Positions 43,590-54,370 of a stretch of 64,000 bases of DNA are shown piece after piece. Within the stretch, counting starts at the first letter, position 1, and the number at the start of each line of letters is the position of its first letter. Source of the stretch: Diphasiastrum complanatum (lineage: Eukaryota > Streptophyta > Lycopodiopsida > Lycopodiales > Lycopodiaceae); contig CM055095.1 of the NCBI GenBank assembly GCA_029204225.1, positions 78,067,488 to 78,131,487 of the forward strand, given 5' to 3'. Made by a program: the position numbers and the translations under genes. Under the pieces are notes generated by a model. It was not told the origin of the DNA, made no database searches, and worked only from the letters and a program-made list of their open reading frames with translations.

Positions 43590-45101
43590 TCCATAACAAT
43601 GCAACTAATGTCCATAATAAGCTAAATCCTTAGTTCGTTAATGTTAATATTTACTGACTACACTAAGATTCGTCAAAATGGCTTCTTTTCACATATTTTA
43701 GAGATTTGATGATTTGTGAGACAGAGATTTCACAAACATAGAGTTGTAGAGCTAACTTCAAGCTCTAATTGACGTTTAGCTTATAGAGCTATGTCACTTT
43801 CTCAAAGAGAGGGTTACATTTGTGTGTTCGGGCTATTTCTAATCTCAGTACTATCATGAAATTTTTTTTTGACATAGGCAGAGTTGTCTTGAGCCTTATA
43901 TTTTTTTTTACTTCTGAAAAACCGATAACTTAGACTTTGAAAACGCATTTTTTGACCAAAAAAAAATTAAACAAAAAAGAAAAAAAATTTAGTTAAAAAA
44001 GACAATTTAGATAACAATTATATCCAAAATTTATCATAATTGATACAATGTATCGAGAATTAGACCATTCCAAGTGCTAAAGGCATAAGAATGAATAGAC
44101 TATCTAAAATTTCGTATATAATGTATAGAGTTGGAGCACCAACTCGATGTGTGTCCAACTCGATGCAGTGCATCGAGTTGGAACATGTCCAACTCGATGT
44201 AATCGAGTTGGAGCACCAAGTTGGACACACCAACTCGATGCAGTGCATCAGCTTTTTTAAAAAAAAATCGGATTTAGAAAAAAATAATTTTCTTTTTAAA
44301 AATCTGATGCACTGCATCGAGTTGGATGCAGTGCATCGGATTTTTTTTTTTAGAAGTAATTTAAATTTTTTTTTTAAATCTGATGCACTGCATCGAGTTG
44401 GTGTGTCCAACTGGATATAGTGCATCGAGTTGGATAAGAAAACCTTAAAATACGTGTATTTATTTATTTTTACGTTGCAAGCAAAAGCATAGTTTTTAAG
44501 GATTTATGAAAAGTTATTTACACATGCTTAATGGTTTTTTTATGATACATTAAAAGAAGTCTTTTTTTTTACGAATCTTAGGGAATATTTCAAATGTTTC
44601 TCCTTAGCTGGAAAAATTATCCATTCAATAGAAAATTGTGTTATAAGATATGCAAGAAATGTTGCAAGTGGCCAAAGAAAGCATTAAAACGACTTAGTAA
44701 AGAGATCAGTTTTATGCTAATCGCAATGGCCTTTTAATGACTCGTTCTTTTCGAGAATCTGACAATGTCCCGTCTTTGTGCAGGTCATGGCTCCTTGTTG
44801 TGCAAGATCAAGAGATAGATGTTGCCTTTTGAGAGCAAGTTTCAATGGTTCTCCGGGTTGTGAAAATATTAAAAGCTATCTATCTTAGTCTTAGGGGTCT
44901 CATAAAGTTTTTATGACAAGCTTCTTTGTCATAAAAATTGGCATAGATGGCAAATTGGCAAAATCCACATGTAATGCCTCTATTGAGCCAAAAGTGAGTC
45001 ATGATGCAATCTTGAGCTAGATAGGCCCATGAATAGGGTTTTGACACTTGTAATAAAGTAATTTGATGAGTGATAGAGTCAAAAGTCAGTTTTGACCAAG
45101 G
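43590..45101. other. AT-rich region with palindrome cluster, no gene
   Basis: Homopolymer-rich (A and T runs at 43860-44000 and 44260-44380). Contains the palindrome cluster annotated separately at 44120-44440. No coding signal that is not explained by the palindromes. Confidence 0.5.
44120..44440. repeat. Cluster of CCAACTCGATG / CATCGAGTTGG palindromes
   Basis: The core CTCGATGCAGTGCATCGAG is a near-perfect palindrome flanked by CCAA and TTGG. It and its half-sites recur about ten times in both orientations, separated by T- or A-rich tracts, and pair with each other over long distance (44110-44250 against 44300-44440). It can form a set of nested hairpins. Both strands appear open for 110-120 codons only because the repeat is self-complementary. 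Confidence 0.85.
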
Positions 45102-45219
45102 GGTCCAATAAGATTAAGGAGGTTACGATTAGGGATCCAATAGGATTAAGGAGGCTATGATTAGGGGTCCAATAGAACTAAAGAGGCTATGATTAGGGTT
45201 CCAATAGCATGCAAGGAGG
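45102..45219 (+). repeat. 32-bp tandem repeat
   Basis: Three full units and a partial fourth: GGTCCAATAAGATTAAGGAG... at 45102, 45134, 45166 and 45198, sharing CCAATA, AAGGAGG and TATGATTAGG. Confidence 0.85.
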
Positions 45220-45288
45220 GATCTCCATGAGTTCTATATGTGCTTCTCCTTCAAATCATTACATAAGTTGAGTTTTTGAGTCAAACTT

Positions 45289-45775
45289 TTGGTTGGTGAG
45301 ATTTGCTTGTTGGATCAAGATTTGGAGGCGTATACAAGCTTGATCCAAGAGAGAGTTGTGATATTGCTTTTGAGACAAAGCTTTCCAAGGAGGAGTTATG
45401 GCATAAGAGGTTGGGACATCCCAACTACAAATCTATGCTTTCTATGTGCAAAGAAGCTAGAGCTATTGGTTTACCAAAGAATCTGAGATCAAGACTTGTG
45501 AGGCTTGTGCTATTGCAAAATCACACAAGAAGGCATACAAAAGATCTTCCATCAAAAGCACTCATCCTTTGGAGCTAATACACTCGGATGTGCACTTCTC
45601 CTCAACTCAAAGCAAGGGAGGAGCCACATGCTTTGTGACCTTTATTGATGATTTCACAAGATTTACATGGCTATATCTTCTTACTTCTAAATCTGTGGTG
45701 TATGATAACTTCCTTATTTTCAAAGCATATGTTGAGAAGCAATTCTCATTCAAGATCAAGGATTTGAGGTGTGAT
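45289..45775 (+). pseudogene. Copia pre-integrase and integrase fragment
   Basis: GVYKLDPRESCDIAFETKLS then KEELWHKRLGHPNYKSMLSM (45330-45450), the zinc-binding region before copia integrase. After a shift near 45570 the core follows: ELIHSDVHFSSTQSKGGATC, FVTFIDDFTRFTWLYLLTSK, VEKQFSFKIKDLRCD. The sequence is like Copia-1 integrase (SDIHFSSIKRKGGANYFVSF). It breaks off at the second catalytic Asp, and unrelated sequence follows from about 45776 in the same frame. Confidence 0.85.
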
Positions 45776-46399
45776 GTTAATATATCCCCTACTCGAGAGG
45801 ATATGGTGGCTTCTTCCTTTGCTTACAGGTTGTGTTTGTGCTCTGCCTGTCAGCAGAAACTGTGGGCACGTGTTTTAGATTATCTTTCTTATTTTAGAGC
45901 CCAAGCTCAGGCAGAGGAGACTGGTTATCATTGTAGTATTTTTGTCTTGCTTGTCAGAGGACAACTCAGGGCAGTCACTCTTGGATTGAAATCACATGTT
46001 CATCTACCAAACATGCAGGTCAGGCATTCAACCAAGAAATCAGGATGAAGAAAAATTGCAATGCCATGAAATCCTACTCCACTACTGCAAAAACGAGTTA
46101 CAATCAAATCCTTACAACTAAAACTAATCTATACATACATTTCACAAAACAAAAACAAGAAATGAACTAAACTAGACAGCATTTTAGAAGTCCAAGAATC
46201 AAGAAACCAACCAGTCTTTTGATTATTGGACATCCCAAGAACATCAAGAACAGGGTTGTAAGAGGATATGCAAGAATTACACCACAAACTAGGAGAAGAC
46301 AAATTCTCCACCAATAACAACTCAAAATGAGCTTCTAGATCTTGCCCTCTACAAAGGAAGGAACTCTTAGAAAATTGGATCTCTCTCTACACATTTGTC
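45776..46399. other. Unassigned sequence after the integrase break
   Basis: The plus-strand frame continues to 46048 (SSFAYRLCLCSACQQKLWAR...) but resembles nothing known to me. The rest has no coding or repeat signal. Confidence 0.35.
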
Positions 46400-46747
46400 A
46401 TAGACACCTTAATGACTCTTTTCTTGAAAATCTTCTAGAAGTCAAAATTCACCTACTTCAGCTTATTCCACACGTGTGAGCTGTCCTATACACATGGGAT
46501 ATGACACCTAACCAAAGAATGTGTCTCATGCAATCAATAGATTGATGTCATGTGTCATATGTCTAGAAAACTAGTTTTTGGCCTTTTTAGCCACTAGAAC
46601 TTGAATTAAATCATATGTACATCCTATATGATTATGGTACATGACAAGTACACTAGTTTTACACGTGGGAACAGGCTCCACACATGTGTGTTTATCTATA
46701 TACAAGATTTTTGGCCTCTACCAAGCTTATTTTTGCATTTTTCACAC
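46400..46747 (-). repeat. Inverted LTR copy (38675 family)
   Basis: Reverse complement of 47015-47400 and 38675-39050, ending at CATTTTTCACAC. Contains CACACGTGTG at 46469-46478. Forms an inverted pair with 47015-47420, with 267 bp between. Confidence 0.82.
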
Positions 46748-46859
46748 AAGCCTCAAAGTCAAGCATCTACATGAAATTTGGAAGGAATCAATTTTGGAGG
46801 TGCTAGGATGGTGCAAAGCTCTCAAGTTCATCAAAGATGTCAACATCAAAGAAGCACTA

Positions 46860-47014
46860 TCATGAATATGGTGATTTCAGATCAACATCAAGCTCATTGG
46901 CTGATCTTCACACCTTTTGAACCAGCAAAGACCAATTAAGCACATGGAGTCAAGTTCAAGATCAAAATGTTTTCCATCAAGCTAGATTTACCAAGCTAGA
47001 TTTTTGAGGAGGAG
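46860..47014 (+). repeat. Internal 3' end and polypurine tract
   Basis: Matches 38525-38674 (GGTGATTTCAGATCAACATC, AAGCTCATTGGCTGATCTTC), ending in TTTTTGAGGAGGAG. It has lost the upstream ORF present in the 38-kb copy. Confidence 0.8.
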
Positions 47015-47420
47015 TGTGAAAAATGCAAAAATAAGCTTGGTAGAGGCCAAAAATCTTGTATATAGATAAACACACATGTGTGGAGCCTGTTCCCACGTGT
47101 GAAACTAGTGTACTTGTCATGTACCATAATCATATATGTTGTACATATGATTTAATTCAAGTTCTAGTGGCTAAAATGGCCAAAAACTAGTTATCTAGAC
47201 ATATGACACATGGCATCAATCTATGATTGCATGAGCCACATCCTTTGGTTAGGTGTCATATCCCATGTGTAGAGCACAGCTCACACGTGTGGAATAAGCT
47301 GAAGTAGACGAATTTTGACTTCTAGAAGATTTCCAAGTAGATCTCCATATAGAAGGAAAATGGACCAAAAGTGCTCAAAATAGAAGGTTTTGTCCAAGTG
47401 TCAGTTTTGCATGATGAATT
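47015..47420 (+). repeat. Truncated LTR (38675 family)
   Basis: TGTGAAAAATGC onward, about 95% identical by eye to 38675-39075, ending abruptly at GCATGATGAA. CACACGTGTG at 47282-47291. Confidence 0.82.
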
Positions 47421-47637
47421 TCTAAAAAAAGAAAGGAGGATGTTACAGATTTATTTTGATAGTTTTTATTTTGAAAAAAAAATTAAGATGGAAATTTATG
47501 CCATATAAGAGTGCCTTGAGAATACAAAGGAAAAAAAAGCTATAGGGCTTTACGTATTCATGATAGGGATTTGGTGTTGCCATTTTCCATGTGAGGTATA
47601 AGTTTTGAATATCTTGTACTTTTATGTACATTTATTA

Positions 47638-47638
<1 letters not shown>

Positions 47639-47690
<52 letters not shown>
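47639..47690. repeat. (CA)n microsatellite
   Basis: About 25 uninterrupted CA units followed by a TACGTATATATGTATATG palindrome-like tail. Confidence 0.97.
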
Positions 47691-47693
<3 letters not shown>

Positions 47694-47699
47694 GTATAT

Positions 47700-49845
47700 A
47701 TGTATATGTCTTTTACTCTAGACAAGGCTGTGCATGTTAGGCCATTTTTGGTACATTCTTTTGGATTGGAAATTAAATTGTTGATTGTTAGGCCTTCCAC
47801 TGAATGTACGTTGCATGCCCTTGCAAGATGTATTGATAAATGTTTGTGTGTAATTGTGTTTAAGGATGGTGTACGTATTTGAGATTCTTTGGTGATTTTA
47901 TAGACTAGAGTCTATGTGCTACAAATATCATTTGTTGCATATAAATATGTGGGTGCAAATATAATTTGTTGATCAATTTGTGGATTGAGGATGCAATTTA
48001 TTGTTGATAGATCCTACACCTTGCCGGCAACAGGAACTGTAATTGCCCACAACTAAAGGCAGACTAAAAATAACGCTGCATTAGAAGAAAACAGACCTTA
48101 GGGACCCTCCAATGGTATGTCCCAGTCTTTGCAGTCACAATTTCTGTGAGTGTCTGTACACAAGCTAGCCCAAAATCAAGAGGCTAGACAGTCTTGTGAT
48201 CACCAGTAAGAATAAGCTATTTGTCCAACAAGACCCTCAGAAGCAAGACTTTGTAGGAAAATGGTGAAAGAAAACAATCACTTTTTATCATGGTTTGATA
48301 AAATACAAAATCTAGCAAATATGAACAAGGCGAACAAAAACATAAATTATGCCAAATGTGATAAATATGATCCTGAAGATGCACATGTAAATTTTAAACT
48401 TTGTACTTTTAGATATCTATTCCTCAGTTGGGCCCACTTTAGTAGAAGATGTCGAGCTTTTGCGCAAAGAACAAAATTTGCCTACATCACATATGTGCAT
48501 CCTCCCTAATCAAGCCACATACTCATAACAAAGCTTTTGAGATTTTAGACATATTCCCTTTCATTAGCACAACAAATTCACATGTGAAGCCAACTGCGAA
48601 GTGGGATTCTAAGAAACATGAACATGTGTTGATTATGCATGCAAAGTTGCTTGTCGTAGGTTTGTAACCTTATTGTTGGGAACGTGCTATTTCAAACACT
48701 GGCCATTTTATCCTTTATAATTGACACAAGAGTTTCTTCTTGCAAGCAACCATGTTATTAATCTAGTTTGGTCATTTCAAACTTTCAATTATATGTTACC
48801 CAAGAAAAATTGCATATGACCTACATGTGACTCTCTAAACAATGTGACGCATTGACTGATGTCCCTGCAAAACTACGTGCAAAATCCACCTAAACCCACA
48901 GATTCAAGTATTTTAGAAAGTTTGTTGTCATAACTTTATTCGACTGGAAGAAAAAATTCATAATCCTATTTAAAGATATTCACAAACCAAAGAGGAATCC
49001 AAGCAACAACAATAACTAATAGCTTAGTTTAGGAGATTCATGAAGCTAATCAACGATGACAAATGCATAGAAGAGATAGGTAATTGGCTCAAATTACAAG
49101 GCCTAAGATCATTGTGCATGATCTTGCACTTTAGCAATGGCAAAACTCAACACGCAAAGTGTATCGACCTGTAATTTGGGCATGGTAGCTTCTAGAGGCT
49201 TTTAATCTATGTGGAGGATGTTCCCCTTTATATGTTGTATGCAATTTAATGGTTTACTATTATTGTTCAAACAATCAAAAGATAAATTTCACGCACTCCA
49301 TCAAACGCTATTGAATGCTAGTGATTTTATAGATTGTGAATTCTACAATGTTGAAAACAGTAAAGGTGATGATAGAACCACGTACATTAGAAATTCCTTT
49401 GGTTCAATAAGGAATTGCCAATATTCTATTGAATTTGGAAGATTTCAAATAATCTTATGGTATATTGACTGATGTTTAGGATAATGTCCTCCACACAAAA
49501 AAAAAAATACTATCAAAAAATCTCATTAGAATAAAGTATGATGCTACAAATGAGCTTGGAAGAAAATCAAGTTGCATATTGTGGAATGGTTTTCCATGAA
49601 TGAAAAAGTTAATGGGTATTTACCTATAATCTCATCTCCTTTCATAATAATACATGATAGCTTGACCTTGTGCTAAGAGTCCTGGCAACAATATTGAGAC
49701 ATAATGACCATCATCAATGATGGTTGCATCACTAAAATATTCCCAGTAGAAAGAAGCCTAGGTCTGGGCATCTTGATCTTATAATCCATAGGCCCTTGCT
49801 AGGGCATGATTTACAAAATCTACATGGCCCACGTCTCGAACTGTC
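47700..49845. other. Region without recognised genes
   Basis: Short open stretches such as 48261-48509 (FLSWFDKIQNLANMNKANKN) and 49209-49472 plus are not recognised. Minus strand 49740-49640 reads YFSDATIIDDGHYVSILLPG in a broken frame. No LTR or transposase motif seen. Confidence 0.35.
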
Positions 49846-51129
49846 TGTTGGTGTCAAACAAAGCACACTTGTGTTTTTTGTGTTTGTTGACATAAGCAAT
49901 CCAGCTCTCAAGGCTGTCAATCTGTAGTATCTAGTTCTTACTCTTCTCATTTGAATATATAAACAACCCATGAAGCTGGCTGTCCCATGGCCATTTTTCA
50001 TCAAGCCTCTCTTGTTTTCTTTGTTGAGTTTCTAGCTTAACTAGCATTAACGTTCTGGTAACCAAATCCAACAAAGATTATGGGCCCACACATGCACTAA
50101 CCTACACCATCCAGTCATCAATGAGGAGTGACCATTAGTATCGATTTTTCAAAGTAATGTTTCTTGAGGAGTGTACGTTCTCTCTCTTCTCTCTCTCAAC
50201 TCATCTATCGTGGCAGCGCTCTCTCTAGCCAGCGCATTTGCTGAACCAATAATCCCTCCGGCCAGCGCTCTCTCCAACCTGCGCTTGCTCAGCTCCTCTC
50301 TCTGAGGTCCACATTCTCTTCTACACTACAGCTTGATGCAATGAGTTCTATCAGAGCTCTTTTCAGCCTTGAATATTGAAAATCATGATACTGCAGCAGC
50401 AGAAGCGTGGAGGGAAGATGCTCGTTGGATTAAAGCTTAACAATAGAGGAATGAAGCCAGCGGTCAAGAGAGAACCAAAGAAGATCATCTTGAAGCTACA
50501 TCACAAACTACTTCAAATCAATTTACCTCTGGATTCAGTGATCATTAACCAAAGATCTTGCACATGTTTGATTATGGAGATGAGGAACCTTATCAAGATA
50601 CACTTGATGGACATGGAGGAGTGCAAAGAGACCTGCATCTCTTCAAATTAGAGCATTCAGGCTCTAAACGTGAAATGAATTTCTTTGTAGCTTCTTGTAG
50701 ATGCTAAAAATCAATGATATTCATAGTCCATGTATAGCTACATAGATCACACACAATGTTGTGTGAAGATGTAGAGTCTACATGTAGGTGAAAGACGGTT
50801 TAATACAGTCCATGTATAGCTGCGTAGACCACACACAAATGGTGTGTGAAGACGTTGAGTCTACATGTAGGTGATAGTAAAATTCAGAAGAAAAAAAAAT
50901 GTGATGTTTTGTTTGAGAGAGGGTTTGTTGGTGCCAAACAAAACACACTTGTGTTTCTTGTGTTTGTTGACATCAGCAATCCAACTCTCAAGGCTGTCAA
51001 TCCGTAGTATTTAGTTCTTGGCATGTACTCTTCTCATTTGAATATATAAACAGCCCACGAAGCTGGTTGTCCCAAGGCCATTTTTCATCAAGCCTCTCTT
51101 GTTTTCTTTGCTGAGTTTCTGGCTTAACA
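49846..51129 (+). mobile_element. Short non-autonomous LTR element (TRIM/LARD-like)
   Basis: Direct terminal repeats of about 200 bp, 49846-50042 and 50926-51129, start TGTTGGTG and end GCTTAAC(A). A purine tract TTTGAGAGAGGGT precedes the second. Each LTR has a TATA-like TTGAATATATAAAC. The internal part (about 0.88 kb) holds CT-rich DNA, a short open stretch (50376-50651, Lys-rich, not recognised) and an 82-bp tandem duplication. The primer site is not clear after LTR1 (CTAGCATTAAC). The flanking 5-mers CTGTC and TCTTC do not match, so no target duplication is supported. Confidence 0.7.
50725..50873 (+). repeat. 82-bp tandem duplication with hairpins
   Basis: Two units start AGTCCATGTATAGCT (50725, 50807) and end GTCTACATGTAGGTGA. 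Each contains CACACA..TGTGTG arms able to form a hairpin. Confidence 0.8.
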
Positions 51130-51148
51130 TCTTCAATGCACAATGTAC

Positions 51149-51926
51149 CTATCTCAGATTGCAATCAATCATTGTAGCGGTTGAATAAATTTCCCCATAT
51201 ATCCTTGTCCTATAAGAATACAACATTGTTTTCCTATTCTTTTTTAAGCATAAAAGCAAGCAACCCATAATCACAAGAAGGGTGGAGTGAAACCCAATGG
51301 CAAGTATTGTAGACTCAACCTGCAGAGTTATACTGCCCATGTGAAACACAAATTCATAAGATTTAAGAAAACTTTCTATTGTATCACCAATCAAATACCA
51401 TTCAATGCAAAGTGAGGCTTATAATTGAGGAGTTGTGGAAGAGGAGCTCTTGTAGAAAATTCAAACAATTAACAATAACTAGTATGCAAGTGATCATTTA
51501 TAGAACAAATCTATAGTAGTTGATTTCTTGAATCTACAAGTATAGTTGAAGTGAGAGTAAATCGGTTCAAAAGAAGACGACCTAGTAAAATTACATTTAA
51601 GGCATTCAATATCTCTCATCCTTTGTGATGAAGTTCCTAACAAGCTGTACCCAATCATCATAACAAGTGATATGTAGGTTTTATTCTTTGCCATCCACAA
51701 CCGTAAGTAAACCAAGCTGGTGGGTGCTCACTACCTTGGAGGATACATATCCAGCTAGGTTCAGCCCTTGCTCTTTTTCCTTCTCCAAATGCTCGGCGAT
51801 TCTTGAACCTTCTTGTACAAATTCTTGATATAAATAACAATAAAAAACAATAGCACCACCATTAAGTATCATGGCAAATTTTTTACCCAATGATAAGATT
51901 GTGGAAAAGGCAGAAAACCAAAACAT
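51149..51926 (-). other. Unassigned minus-strand coding-like stretch
   Basis: Several minus-strand frames with hydrophobic segments: 51926-51681 (FWFSAFSTILSLGKKFAMIL then GGAIVFYCYLYQEFV, ending ASSK-like VSSKVVSTHQLGLLTVV), 51715-51494 and 51394-51149 (STILAIGFHSTLLVIMGCLL, a likely membrane helix). They might be exons of one decayed membrane-protein gene interrupted by the short LTR element to the left. I recognise no family. Confidence 0.25.
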
Positions 51927-52183
51927 CTACAAACTATTTCTCAGCCAAAGAAGAGACTCCACCTTCAACTTCATGGATGGAGCCCATCCTAGTTTTATCA
52001 AAGTGTAAGTTCTTGCCTAGGTATATGCTTGCCAAAGTTGCTTGACTTCTACATTTCAATGGTTGGCAATACAAAGAATCTCAACAGTGGCCACAATCTA
52101 CTATTTTGGCAGTTACTTTTGAGTGCGCACACAATTATTCAATGTAAATACAATGGTAACTGGCTGAGGAGTTTACAAACAAC

Positions 52184-52714
52184 TTGTTTAATCGTCAGAG
52201 AGTTGATTTCTCTGACAAGAATAATTGTCCCAATTTAAAGACTAACTATTTAGAAGAGGAATTATTCCTCTATCTGGTTAATAATCATGAGGAGGTAGCT
52301 TATACTGCAACTCCTATTAACCAAAAAAACATTATACCAAAACTGCATATTGGTCAACAATACACTATTTTGCATAGAGGAGGGACAAAAGATTCCACTC
52401 CTCCACCCATAGTAAGGGGTTCGTGCTACGATTGTGGAGCCCCGGGTCACTATTCGCCTGATTACCCTGAACCCAGGAGGTCAGTAGGATATGTGTCGCT
52501 CTGTGCTAACTATAAAGACGAAGGGCATGTCATTGCGGAATGTCCTCAGCCACAACAACCACGGTCTAAACTGAGGTTTGTAAACTCGCCTAGAAAAAAT
52601 AACCTTCGGCCATCTAAAACTAACAGTGACATGATAGTTCAAAGGATAAAAGTAGAGTCTGAATCACAAGATCAAGACCATCAATGGCCTGATTTAGATG
52701 TAGAAATAAATTAA
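52184..52714 (+). pseudogene. Gypsy-B gag C-terminus with degraded zinc knuckles
   Basis: The 176-codon frame is closely related to Gypsy-A gag: shared NNHEEVAY, IGQQYT, DSTPPP and RGSCY. Knuckle 2 is CYDCGAPGHYSPDY (last Cys to Tyr). Knuckle 3 is CANYKDEGHVIAEC (second Cys to Tyr). Knuckle 1 is truncated to FSDKNNC at the left junction near 52190. Each remaining knuckle has thus lost a ligand. A Lys-rich tail (52814-53026) continues after a stop at 52714. Confidence 0.85.
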
Positions 52715-53206
52715 GTAACTACTAGAAGTAGTAAAGATGTTTCAATTCTTAAAGATAAGAAGAAAATTAAGAAGACGGAATCTACAAAAAATGCAAAAAA
52801 TGCGACAGAAAAAGTGAAAGTCGCAGATCAACCAATAGAAATTTCTAAAAATAAAGAATTAGACCTTGATAGACCTACTGAAAAGTATTATGATGTTCAT
52901 AGTTCAGAAGCTAAAAAGCTTTTAGATGAAGAAACACGAAAAGCTAAGAAAGTAACATTCTCAGATCTAGTTATAAGTAGCGAGATACCTAGAGATCTAT
53001 GGCCACTTAGAATCCGTTTCATATGATATAGTAGAAGACCTTGTCTTCAGAATGCCCAATATAACATTTAAACAGTTATTAGAGGATAATCAGTATAAAA
53101 GAAAAGAAAAGCGAAGTTACCATTAGTCAATGTAGGAATAGTTAACTATGGAGATGAAGGTCAACCCGAGATTTAGGTAGTAATCAATAGCTGCATTTTA
53201 GATAGT

Positions 53207-53950
53207 GTGCCCATAGATTCCGGATCTAGTGTAAATATAATGACTGAAGAAAAATCATATGAGTTAGGCATTCACCATAGAATAGCACCCACATTAAGAC
53301 ATTTAAGATTAGCTGATGCAACTAGAAGATCACCGATAAGAGAATTGTCCCAAGTTACAATCTGTATTGGAGACCATAAGTTCCTAATAGATTTTATTAT
53401 ATTAAGGACTACAAGAAAATTGTCATATAAAGTATTATTAGAACAACCATGGCTCTGCCAAGCCGATGTCATAACCCACTGGAAGAAGAAGGAGATTACC
53501 TTCAGAGATCAGATCGAGACACCAATGGGGAAAAGTCATAAAAGAATTACGGTATCCTGGGAAAAGGATAAGTATGAAGGTGAGACACCTACATCATCCT
53601 TGAGCTATACTTCAGAGGATGTAGGGCTTCAGTCCGTAAGGACTGAGAAAGGGGAGAGATTTGTCACATTAAGTATACCTGCATATAGTTATAAAGTAGA
53701 ATATGTAGATAGAGGAGATTGTGGAGTCCCAGAAATTAGTGCTGTTATAGGAGATCATACTATAGATAGAATATTAATAGACTCAAGATCCAGTATTAAC
53801 TTAATAACTGAGTCAATGGTTAAGGAATTAGGACTAGAAAAACTGATACAACCTATTACTTACCATGAAATCCATTTAACAGATGCATCCAAATGCATAT
53901 CAGTAGGTGAGCTAAAGGGTATTAGTGTAGTTATAGAGACAAAAATGTTC
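53207..53950 (+). CDS. Gypsy-B tandem aspartic protease domains
   Basis: One open frame with two retropepsin-like units. Unit 1: VPIDSGSSVNIMTEEKSYEL (active site DSGS intact), HLRLADATRRSPIRELSQV, IGDHKFLIDFIILRTTRKLS, EQPWLCQADVITHW (GRPWL degraded). A linker of about 60 residues follows. Unit 2: GDCGVPEISAVIGDHTIDRI, LIDSRSSINLITESM (DSG altered to DSR), IHLTDASKCISVGELKGISV. It breaks at 53950 into integrase sequence. Retropepsins normally act as homodimers of one unit. Two fused units could fold as a single-chain dimer, which is an inference. The frame runs on to 53989 with foreign residues after the break. Confidence 0.8.
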
Positions 53951-54370
53951 CTACCGAGCAAGGATCTCAGGCCCGATACATTGTCGTAGCAACTGATTAT
54001 ATGACCAAGTGGGTTGAAGACAACAGAACGGTTAAATGATAATAAGTCTTTACAACTCCGTCATGAAGCATTGCACAGATTATGTGAAACACGATTGATG
54101 GCAGTTCATGCATTAACAACAGAGAAAGCCCGCCAAAAGACACGGCACGATCACTGATTGCACAAAAAGGATCTTGCATTGATGTACAAAACCAAGTTGA
54201 TCAAGAGAAAATTGAAGTTTACCCGTGAAGGCCCATATAAAGTAAAGGAAATCCTGAACTATGGCGTAGTAATTCTTGAACACTTGGATGGAAAACGATT
54301 TGATACTCTGGTGAATGATAGCCGACTACGCAAGTTTTGGCAGTCGGCTCCGCCAGTTCAGCAAGCATGA
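53951..54370 (+). pseudogene. Gypsy-B integrase fragments with internal deletion
   Basis: AAGGATCTCAGGCCCGATAC, TGTCGTAGCAACTGATTATA and GACCAAGTGGGTTGAAG match copy C at 58277-58334. The next bases match 58739 onward (AACAGAACGGTTAAATGAT), so about 400 bp of the core with the second Asp and the Glu are deleted. The C-terminal part is well preserved: LQLRHEALHRLCETRLMAVH, then DLALMYKTKLIKRKLKFTRE, GPYKVKEILNYGVVILEHLD, SRLRKFW, ending at 54370. One stop (DH*LHKKD) at about 54155. RT and RNase H are absent. Confidence 0.87.

Noticed and set aside
44060-44425. Overlapping genes on both strands (about 110-120 codons each)
   Set aside because: The frames are open because the repeated palindrome reads similarly on both strands; no family resemblance.
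47558-47800. Minus-strand Cys/Val-repeat protein
   Set aside because: Translation of the (CA)n microsatellite.
49846-51129. Target-site duplication for the short LTR element
   Set aside because: Flanking 5-mers CTGTC and TCTTC differ; shifting the borders by a few bases did not give a match.
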